From Methylomarinovum tepidoasis (GTDB lineage Bacteria; Pseudomonadota; Gammaproteobacteria; Methylococcales; Methylothermaceae): a stretch of 64,000 bases of DNA. A model generated the notes under the pieces. The model made no database searches. It saw nothing but the letters and a program-made list of their open reading frames with translations, and was not told where the DNA came from. Position numbers and translations under genes: made by a program. This document shows positions 18,390-26,010 of this stretch, piece after piece. Numbering within the stretch: position 1 is the first letter of the stretch; every line of letters starts with the position of its first letter. The stretch is taken from the NCBI RefSeq assembly GCF_030294985.1, contig NZ_AP024718.1, positions 1,565,001 through 1,629,000 on the forward strand. Direction: 5' to 3'.

Positions 18390-18420
18390 CGAGAAACCCC
18401 GCGGCAAGCGGGGTTTCTCG
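18390..18420. terminator. Bidirectional intrinsic terminator between copA and DUF502 gene
   Basis: A perfect 13-bp stem (18390-18402 with 18408-18420) with a GGCAA loop and AAA/TTT within the arms, placed between two convergent genes. Confidence 0.85.
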
Positions 18421-18426
18421 TGCCGG

Positions 18427-19026
18427 TCAACCGTGCAGCTTGAGGCGTTTGACTTCCTCCGGTCGGGGATAGTCGGCGCCGATGCTGATGATGAAGCTGG
18501 CCGCCTCCTCAATACTCAGATCCGAATGGACCACCTTGGATTCATGGACGATGACGGTGAACCCGGAGGTCGGATTGGGGGAGGTGGGGACGAACAGGAT
18601 GTAGGTGTCGCCGATCTTGTTGGTCACGTAAGCCGGCACCCAGACTTCTTCCTTGGGGTATTCCACGTACACCACCTCGCGTTTGGCCACTTCCTCCGCG
18701 GTGGTGAACATGGCGATCACCTTTTTGCTGACCCGGTAGATAGTGTTGAGCAGCGGGATCTTCTCGATGACGGCGTCGATGGCGGAAATGATGAGGGAAC
18801 GGCGGTAGCGGGTGATGGAATAGCCGATGTAGGTCAGCAGGGCGATGCTGAGCACTAGCAGGCTGGTGGTGAAGGAATAGCTGGCCGAGTAACCGTACAG
18901 GCTCACGATCAGATCGGTGAGCAGTTCCTTGGTGAACAGCACGATCTGGATGGTGATCAGGATCGGGATGACGGCCAGCACCCCGAGTAGGAAATATTTG
19001 AACAGCTGTTTGATCGCTTGGAACAT
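18427..19026 (-). CDS. DUF502 family membrane protein
   Basis: A 199-residue inner-membrane protein with two transmembrane helices (about residues 10-32, FKYFLLGVLAVIPILITIQIV, and about 53-75, TTSLLVLSIALLTYIGY), then a soluble domain with PLLNTIYRVSKKVI and LFVPTSPNPTSGF, both conserved in DUF502. The function of the family is not established; plant members are trafficking-related. It has a good ribosome-binding site (GAGGAG) and reads toward copA, ending at their shared terminator. Confidence 0.9.
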   Translation of the reverse strand: MFQAIKQLFKYFLLGVLAVIPILITIQIVLFTKELLTDLIVSLYGYSASYSFTTSLLVLSIALLTYIGYSITRYRRSLIISAIDAVIEKIPLLNTIYRVSKKVIAMFTTAEEVAKREVVYVEYPKEEVWVPAYVTNKIGDTYILFVPTSPNPTSGFTVIVHESKVVHSDLSIEEAASFIISIGADYPRPEEVKRLKLHG

Positions 19027-19091
19027 CGGGTGTCACTCCTCGTTGGTGTTTTTGTGTAGGCCATCATTGTACTGAAGCCGGGGCATTGGGC

Positions 19092-19119
19092 TTGAAATTT
19101 GCGCGCCAGACGCTATATT
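19092..19119 (+). promoter_or_regulatory. groL promoter (sigma70, with a heat-shock-like -35)
   Basis: TTGAAA (19092-19097), 16-nt spacer, TATATT (19114-19119). The -35 also reads CTTGAAA, the sigma32 consensus; the downstream sigma32 -10 is poor. Confidence 0.7.
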
Positions 19120-19121
19120 TT

Positions 19122-19148
19122 TTGGCAGCCAATTAGAGAGAGTGCTAA
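19122..19148. promoter_or_regulatory. Degenerate CIRCE-like operator (HrcA site)
   Basis: A perfect right half GAGTGCTAA (19140-19148) is separated by 9 nt from TTGGCAGCC (19122-19130), which matches the CIRCE left half at 6 of 9 positions. It lies right at the expected transcription start of groL. HrcA binding is plausible but the left half is weak. Confidence 0.45.
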
Positions 19149-19171
19149 CAAATCTGAGCTTGCTGGGATAA

Positions 19172-20821
<1,650 letters not shown>

Positions 20822-20847
20822 TTCTGGCGGAAGAGCGAATCCATTCG

Positions 20848-20876
20848 GCCCCGCTTCGGCGGGGCTTCGTTTTTTT
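20848..20876 (+). terminator. Intrinsic terminator of groL
   Basis: A 7-bp GC stem (20848-20854 with 20859-20865), TTCG tetraloop, then a run of seven T. Confidence 0.92.
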
Positions 20877-20887
20877 GCGGGTGCGGT

Positions 20888-20913
20888 AAAAAAAGACCCG
20901 CCGGAGGCGGGTC
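20888..20913 (-). terminator. Intrinsic terminator of the 31-codon micro-gene
   Basis: On the minus strand: an 8-bp stem (20913-20906 with 20902-20895), 3-nt loop, then seven T (20894-20888). It faces the groL terminator, so convergent transcription ends from both sides. Confidence 0.88.
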
Positions 20914-20968
20914 GAAAAGCGTCAAGTGCAAGAAGGAGGTTTAACGCTACTAGAGGAGGAGGAATCAA

Positions 20969-21064
20969 TCAGCGCTGCTGTCGGTAATGGTTGAGACAAA
21001 AACGGACCGTGAAGATGACCGTCGCGATCATGGTGGCGATCAGTACGAGTTCCAAGGGGGTCAT
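20969..21064 (-). CDS. 31-residue single-pass membrane micro-protein
   Basis: Not a family I recognise. The translation begins MTPLELVLIATMIATV, continues as one hydrophobic helix (residues about 4-20), and ends in a basic tail (HYRQQR). Support for expression: a Shine-Dalgarno GAGGGA 8 nt before the ATG, a promoter at 21103-21130 in the AT-rich region upstream, and a strong intrinsic terminator 55 nt after the stop. The gene is therefore a complete transcription unit, too small for ordinary gene finders. The 3' UTR between the stop and terminator contains two CU-rich, anti-Shine-Dalgarno-like stretches (see findings). Confidence 0.6.
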   Translation of the reverse strand: MTPLELVLIATMIATVIFTVRFCLNHYRQQR

Positions 21065-21102
21065 GGTTGCATTCCCTCATCAATCAATCGAATCTGATTC
21101 TA

Positions 21103-21130
21103 ATTATATGACTGGTTTTTTTATTTACAA
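21103..21130 (-). promoter_or_regulatory. Promoter of the micro-gene, inside an AT-rich spacer
   Basis: On the minus strand TTGTAA (21130-21125), 16-nt spacer, perfect TATAAT (21108-21103). The surrounding stretch 21090-21200 is the most AT-rich of the window and holds no other gene. Confidence 0.65.
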
Positions 21131-21220
21131 TATCCACATTCTGTTTATTTATACAACTTTTAGTTTCTAAATATAAAATAATTTTCATTCCGGTCTTCTG
21201 CCGTCTTACTCGTATCCGAA

Positions 21221-21784
21221 CTAAACCCGTTGGCGTCCGCCCCACGGGCTCAGGCCCGTGGCGATGATATGGCTGGTTCGCAGGGGCTCGGGAATCCGGC
21301 TGTGAATCGCAGTCGCGCGGATGACGGCGGCTGCGGTTTCCCGGTCCAGGCCGGCCCGTTGCACGTAGATTCCTTCCAGGGCCTCCATTTCACCGGCCCG
21401 CTGAATCAGACCCCACTTGCGCTTTCCTCCGGGGACGCGCGTCAGCAGTGCCCGGCGGATCGCGGTATAGTCGGGGCGTTTGCGGCATACGACCAGTACT
21501 GGCAGGTCGGTCTCGTGATGGAGTTTCCAGATATCGACGACGTTGAAGCCGGCCAGGGCGATTCCCTGCAGCATGATCAGCTGCAGGTGGCCGTGGAAAC
21601 GCGAGTCCTGGATCGCCGCTGCCAGCCGGTGGGTGCTGTTGGCCCCATCACGGCGGATCTTGGTCAGCAGGACGCCGTCAAGACGGGCGGCGGTGAAAAC
21701 CGTGCCGATGACGCCGACATCGCCGCGGTGTCCGGGTGGGAAGGGCATATCGTCAAAGCCGACGATGTGGGTCGGGATGGTCAT
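21221..21784 (-). CDS. DUF99 family protein (endonuclease V-like fold)
   Basis: A 187-residue protein beginning MTIPTHIVGFDDMPFPP, the VxGFDD motif that opens the DUF99/UPF0215 family, with VIGTVFTAARLDGVLLTKI and LQGIALAGFNVVDI further on. DUF99 is mostly archaeal and structurally resembles endonuclease V, but its activity is not established. The gene ends at 21221 and reads divergently from the MlaC-like gene. Presence in a proteobacterium hints at old transfer, although base composition is like the neighbours. Confidence 0.78.
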   Translation of the reverse strand: MTIPTHIVGFDDMPFPPGHRGDVGVIGTVFTAARLDGVLLTKIRRDGANSTHRLAAAIQDSRFHGHLQLIMLQGIALAGFNVVDIWKLHHETDLPVLVVCRKRPDYTAIRRALLTRVPGGKRKWGLIQRAGEMEALEGIYVQRAGLDRETAAAVIRATAIHSRIPEPLRTSHIIATGLSPWGGRQRV

Positions 21785-21802
21785 GAACGGAGGGTTTCAG
21801 GA

Positions 21803-21832
21803 AGGACAATTTCCGCAGGAAGACAGTAGAAT
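21803..21832 (+). promoter_or_regulatory. Possible promoter for the MlaC/HpnM-like gene
   Basis: AGGACA (21803-21808), 18-nt spacer, TAGAAT (21827-21832), about 40 nt before the start codon's ribosome-binding site. Confidence 0.45.
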
Positions 21833-21878
21833 ACAGCCATTCGTCTCGATCCATCATCCGCGTAGGGAGGAAGTTTCA

Positions 21879-22550
21879 ATGGTTTCAATCGTCAAACGAG
21901 GATTCGTGGCAGCCGGATTGGCGCTGTGGGGCTTGTCGGCCTGGGGCGAGAACCAGGCACCGGCTCCACCACCAGCCGCGGCCGAGGCCGCGACCCAAGC
22001 CCAGGTCGAGGCGACGTCGGTCATCGAGCGCCTGAATCGAGCCCTGCTCGAAGCCATGCGCCGCGGCAAGGCGCTGGGTTACCAAGGCCGTTACCAGCTG
22101 TTGGCGCCGGTGTTGCAGGAGATTTACGATTTCCGCACCATTTCCCGTTATGTCCTTGGGAGCCATTGGAAGCAGCTGAACGAGGCCCAGCGGCAGCAGA
22201 TGATCGATCGGATGACCCGTTACGGAATCGCCGCCTATGCCGCCCAGTTCGACGAATACAACGGCGAGACTTTCCGGATCGTGGAGGAAAAGCCGTTCCG
22301 CAAGCGTTTCCGCCTGGTCAAGGCGGTGCTGGAGGTGCCCGATGGCGACGACGTCGAATTCACCTACGTGCTGCGGCGGACCAAGGACGGTTGGAAGATC
22401 ATCGATGTCCGCTACGATGGCGTCAGCGACCTGGCCCTCAAGCGCAGCCAGTTCGCCAAGATCCTTCAGGAGGAAGGCTTCGAGGCGCTGTTGGCCAGGC
22501 TCGACGAAAAGATCGCCGATTACGCCGAGGAGAAGGAAGCTCAGGGTTGA
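21879..22550 (+). CDS. MlaC/Ttg2D-family periplasmic lipid-binding protein (HpnM candidate)
   Basis: A 223-residue secreted protein. A signal peptide (MVSIVKRGFVAAGLALWGLSAWG) is followed by a Pro/Ala-rich linker and the toluene-tolerance/MlaC fold: YQLLAPVLQEIYDFRTISRYVLGSHWKQL, RYGIAAYAAQFDEYNGETF, FTYVLRRTKDGWKIIDVRYDGVSDL. MlaC ferries phospholipid across the periplasm; a paralogue, HpnM, is associated with hopanoid loci. The hopanoid operon 3.5 kb away and the absence of mlaD/E/F neighbours favour HpnM, but this is inference. ATG 21879 has the ribosome-binding site AGGGAGGAAG. Confidence 0.82.
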   Translation: MVSIVKRGFVAAGLALWGLSAWGENQAPAPPPAAAEAATQAQVEATSVIERLNRALLEAMRRGKALGYQGRYQLLAPVLQEIYDFRTISRYVLGSHWKQLNEAQRQQMIDRMTRYGIAAYAAQFDEYNGETFRIVEEKPFRKRFRLVKAVLEVPDGDDVEFTYVLRRTKDGWKIIDVRYDGVSDLALKRSQFAKILQEEGFEALLARLDEKIADYAEEKEAQG

Positions 22551-22561
22551 AACGCAGCCCC

Positions 22562-24226
22562 TCAGTAGAGGGGCTCGTCATAGAACATCAGGAGCAGACC
22601 GATCAGCAGCATTGAGGCCATCGACGCGATACCGGCCCAGGTGGAAGCCGGTGGTTCCAGCTTCAGTTCCAGCCACCGGCCGGCGGCCATGAAGATCGCC
22701 AGCAGGCCCATGACCGTATGGGTGGACTGGATCAGATATTCGGTCTTGAGCTCGAAGCCGCCGTGGGCGTGGGTCAGCAGCAGGATGCCGCCCACCGCAC
22801 ACAGGATCGGGAACATGTAGCGCAAATGTGCGGCCTTGGGGCTGGTGCGGGCGCGGGTTTCCAGGCCGCCGAGCACCAGGACCAGGAAGGTGGCGAGCCG
22901 ATGCTGCAGGATTTCCCCGTCGCCGAAGGTGCTCTCCCAGAATCCCAGTGGTCCCAGGGGCCAGGCCTGGGCGTCGGAGCGGAAGAACAGGAAGACGCCC
23001 AGGGCGATGAAGCCCGCAGGCCAGTAGCGGGTCCAACGCCAGCGGAAGAGGTAACCGGCCAGGGCGGTCAGGGCCATGACGGTCAGAAACAGGCCGGAGA
23101 CGTTGTGGTTGAAGTTGGACCATTCGGTCGCGGCGATGGGGGCTTCCTTGCCGACGATGGTGGCGCGCTGCGCCTCGCCGACCAGCAGCGCTTCGTGGCT
23201 GGGAGAGGTCAGGGTCGGCCATTTGGGACTGAACATGTGCCAGACCTCTTCCGCCGAGGCGGTCAACTGGGGGATGTCGGTGGCTGGCGGCTGGCTCGAC
23301 AGGGTGGCGGCCACGAACAGGGCGCTCACCAATAGAAAGGACTCCGCCTCGATCAGGTGGGGGATGGTGCGGTACAGCGCCGGGTCGTCGCCCCGCTGTT
23401 CCCAGCGCCTGCCGGCCCGGTGGTTGAGCCAGGCCAGTCCCAGCGCTCCCAGCATCAGGGCGATCTTGGTCAGCAGCAGGCTGCCGTAGCCGGTGCCGAT
23501 CAGGGCGGTGAGGCTGTCGATGTAGTGCCATGCCAGGGGAATTCCGGTCGTCAGCAGGCCGAACACCGCTAGCGCTCCCCAGGTGGAGAAGCGGCGGATC
23601 ACCCGCGGCCAGTAGGGTTTCAGCTCCGGCGCCTTCTGCAGCACGCGCCAGAAGACGATGAGTTGAACCACGCCCCCGAACCACAGGGCGCCGGCCACCT
23701 GGTGGATCACGGTCATGGTCATCAGCAGGGTGCGGGCCTCGAAGCGGCCGACGCCGTGGGTCAGCCAGGCGCCGCAGACGGTGATCGCCACCATCAAGCC
23801 CCAGATCAGGCGCCAGCGTAGCGGATCGTGCGGATGGGAAATCAGGCTGCGGCCGGCGAATCCCAGGGCAAAGGCCAGCAGCATGCGGATGAAGCCGGCC
23901 TTGAACTGGACCGTTCCCAGATAGGCGCCCCAGGGCAGCACGCCTAAGGTCTCCTTCAGTACCCACCCCTTGGCGATCAAGGCCACCGCATGGCTGGCGG
24001 CCAGGGCGAAGGCGCCGATGTAGAGCCATTGCAGGCTGTAGCGGGCCAGCCGTTCCTTGACCTGGCTTTCCGGCACCACCGGTGCCAGTATCCAGCGGCT
24101 CCACAACAGGGCGCCCAGGGAAAGGGCGAAGCTGATGAGGGCGAATCCTCCCATTAGGTCGTCGAGAAAGTTGGCCAGCCCTTCCAGGCCGCCGACAGCG
24201 ATGGCAGGTCGAATGGTTTCCGGCAT
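22562..24226 (-). CDS. copD: CopD-domain copper resistance/uptake membrane protein
   Basis: A 554-residue multi-pass inner-membrane protein with about 12 predicted helices. The first half shows the CopD pattern (SHAVALIAKGWVL, TVIHQVAGALWFGGVVQL, WHYIDSLTALIGTGYGSLLLTKIALM), with His residues placed for copper. The second half (from about residue 340) adds helices around NFNHNVSGLFLTVMAL and HAHGGFELKTEYLIQSTHTVMG. CopD with periplasmic CopC imports copper in several bacteria, which would suit an organism with a high copper demand. It is directly downstream of copC (4 bp), and together they form a small operon. Confidence 0.85.
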   Translation of the reverse strand: MPETIRPAIAVGGLEGLANFLDDLMGGFALISFALSLGALLWSRWILAPVVPESQVKERLARYSLQWLYIGAFALAASHAVALIAKGWVLKETLGVLPWGAYLGTVQFKAGFIRMLLAFALGFAGRSLISHPHDPLRWRLIWGLMVAITVCGAWLTHGVGRFEARTLLMTMTVIHQVAGALWFGGVVQLIVFWRVLQKAPELKPYWPRVIRRFSTWGALAVFGLLTTGIPLAWHYIDSLTALIGTGYGSLLLTKIALMLGALGLAWLNHRAGRRWEQRGDDPALYRTIPHLIEAESFLLVSALFVAATLSSQPPATDIPQLTASAEEVWHMFSPKWPTLTSPSHEALLVGEAQRATIVGKEAPIAATEWSNFNHNVSGLFLTVMALTALAGYLFRWRWTRYWPAGFIALGVFLFFRSDAQAWPLGPLGFWESTFGDGEILQHRLATFLVLVLGGLETRARTSPKAAHLRYMFPILCAVGGILLLTHAHGGFELKTEYLIQSTHTVMGLLAIFMAAGRWLELKLEPPASTWAGIASMASMLLIGLLLMFYDEPLY

Positions 24227-24230
24227 GGTC

Positions 24231-24587
24231 TTATTCCTCGGTGACGGTGAACTTGAGGACGTCTTCGGTGATGTGGCCGTCGGCGGCGAAAACCTTGTAC
24301 TGCAGGGCGTATTCCCCCGGCGCCAGCGGCGGCAGGGCCACGATCAGTTCGCCGGGACGGGCGCCGTGGCGCAGTTCCAGGGATTGCTTGCGATCGCCGG
24401 CGCTGACCAGATAGACGATGGACAACAGCGGTTCCACGTCGGAATTGAAGAACAAGTGGACTTCGGTGGCCTGGCCCGGTGCCGGCGCCTGCTGATCCAG
24501 GGAGGAGCGGACCACGACCGCATGGGCCTGGACGGCGGGGGGCAGGATGGCGAAAGCCATGAGGAAAACAAGGAAAAGCGCACGCAT
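24231..24587 (-). CDS. copC: Periplasmic copper-binding protein CopC
   Basis: 118 residues with a signal peptide (MRALFLVFLMAFAILPPAVQA) whose cleavage leaves His as residue 1 of the mature protein (HAVVVRSS), as in CopC, where that His ligates Cu(II). The second half of the site is in the C-terminal motif AADGHITEDVLKFTV. I used ATG 24587 because GAGGTG precedes it at good distance; a GTG three codons earlier is an alternative. Partner of the adjacent CopD. Confidence 0.88.
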   Translation of the reverse strand: MRALFLVFLMAFAILPPAVQAHAVVVRSSLDQQAPAPGQATEVHLFFNSDVEPLLSIVYLVSAGDRKQSLELRHGARPGELIVALPPLAPGEYALQYKVFAADGHITEDVLKFTVTEE

Positions 24588-24618
24588 GAGGATCACCTCG
24601 TCGGTTGAATACGGAAAG

Positions 24619-26010
24619 TCAGGCGGATTTTCGGGCCTTGAGGGCGTGACCGGCCAGGGTCCTGCCCAGATCCCAGATGGCGCCGGGCACCTGGTGGCAG
24701 TCGGCGAGGACGTCGTCCATGGCCGCGACGATCCAGCGCCGGTCGTCGTCGCCGATCACCAGTGGCGGCAGGAACTTGACCACGTTCATGCCGTGGCCGG
24801 CCACCTGGCTCAGGATGCGGTGCTTCTTGAACAGGGGAATGGTGACCATCTGGCTGAACAGGCCCTTGTTGGCGGTTTCCAGCAGGTTCCAGGCGGTCTT
24901 GAGCTTGAAGCTTTCGGGTTTGCCGAATTCCAGCGCCAGCATCAGCCCCTTGCCGCGGACCTGGTGAAAGAATTCGTAACGGTCCACCAGCGCGCCCAGT
25001 TCCGCCAGCAGCGCCTCCCCCTGGCGGGCGGCGTTCTCGATCAGACGCTCGCTTTCCAGCACCTCCAGGGTCGCCAGACCCGCGGCCATGGCCATGTTGT
25101 TCTTGGAGAAAGTGGAACCGTGGACCACCGCTCGGTCCATGCGGTTGAAGACCTTGTCCATGATCCGGCCGGTCATCGCCACCGCCCCCACCGGCACGAA
25201 ACCGCCGGACAGGGCCTTGGCCATCAGCAGCATGTCCGGTTCCACGTTCCAATGCTCGATGGCCCACAGTTTGCCGGTGCGCCCCAGGCCGGTCTGGATC
25301 TCGTCGGCCACGAACAGGGCCCCGTGGCGGCGGCACAGGCGCGCGGCCTCGGCCAGATATTCGTCGTCGGGCAGATTGACCCCCTTGCCCTGGATGGGCT
25401 CGACGATGAAGGCGGCCGTCTCTTTCGCCCGTAGCGCGCGTTCCAGGGCTTCCAGGTCGTTGAAGGGGATCGGATCGCAGTCCGGCAGCAGGGGGCCGAA
25501 GCCCTGGCGGAAGATTTCCTCGCCGTTGAGGGACAGGGCCCCCAGGGTCAGGCCGTGGAAAGCGTGTTCGCAGTAGAGGATGCGGCTGCGGCCGGTGGTG
25601 TAGCGGGCGAACTTGATCGCCGCCTCCACCGCCTCGGCGCCGGAGTTGCAGAAGAACAGGCGGGTCAGGGGTTCGGGGGTGCGCGCGACCAGTTTCTCCG
25701 CCAGCACCCCGGCGAGCAGGGAGACGTCCATCTGCACCAGATCGGGCAGGTCCAGTTCCAGCACTTCCTTGAGGGTCGCCTTGACCGTGGGATGATTGCG
25801 CCCGAGGGCGAAAACCCCGAAACCGCTGAGCAGGTCGAGATAGCGGTTGCCCTGGTCGTCGAACAGGTAGGGGCCTTCGGCCCGGGTGTAGACCCGGTCG
25901 TAGCCGATGGTGCGCAGGACCCGCACCATCTGGGGATTGAGGTACTGTTCGTGGAGGGTGAAGTTTTCCTGGCGTCGGGTTTCGATCAGATCGGCGAGTT
26001 TCAATGTCAT
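24619..26010 (-). CDS. hpnO: Class III aminotransferase, probable hopanoid aminotransferase HpnO
   Basis: PLP-dependent fold I transaminase of 463 residues, similar to acetylornithine/ornithine aminotransferases: LFFCNSGAEAVEAAIKFAR, HAFHGLTLGALSLNG, DEIQTGLGRTGKLWA, and the PLP lysine in LMAKALSGGFVPVGAV. Position decides the role: its ATG overlaps (ATGA) the stop of the HpnN-like transporter at the end of the hopanoid operon, where hpnO is known in bacteria making aminobacteriohopanetriol and related aminohopanoids. An upstream in-frame ATG at 26064 would lie inside hpnN. Confidence 0.85.
   Translation of the reverse strand: MTLKLADLIETRRQENFTLHEQYLNPQMVRVLRTIGYDRVYTRAEGPYLFDDQGNRYLDLLSGFGVFALGRNHPTVKATLKEVLELDLPDLVQMDVSLLAGVLAEKLVARTPEPLTRLFFCNSGAEAVEAAIKFARYTTGRSRILYCEHAFHGLTLGALSLNGEEIFRQGFGPLLPDCDPIPFNDLEALERALRAKETAAFIVEPIQGKGVNLPDDEYLAEAARLCRRHGALFVADEIQTGLGRTGKLWAIEHWNVEPDMLLMAKALSGGFVPVGAVAMTGRIMDKVFNRMDRAVVHGSTFSKNNMAMAAGLATLEVLESERLIENAARQGEALLAELGALVDRYEFFHQVRGKGLMLALEFGKPESFKLKTAWNLLETANKGLFSQMVTIPLFKKHRILSQVAGHGMNVVKFLPPLVIGDDDRRWIVAAMDDVLADCHQVPGAIWDLGRTLAGHALKARKSA

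Noticed and set aside
15860-18430. 856-codon open frame on the minus strand
   Set aside because: Antisense shadow of copA, with the same low-complexity His/Gly/Arg composition and no ribosome-binding site or motif.
20988-21098. 36-codon plus-strand frame after two strong Shine-Dalgarno-like purine runs
   Set aside because: The purine runs are too far from its ATG, the peptide is low-complexity, and the opposite strand has a complete transcription unit that explains them as CU-rich RNA.
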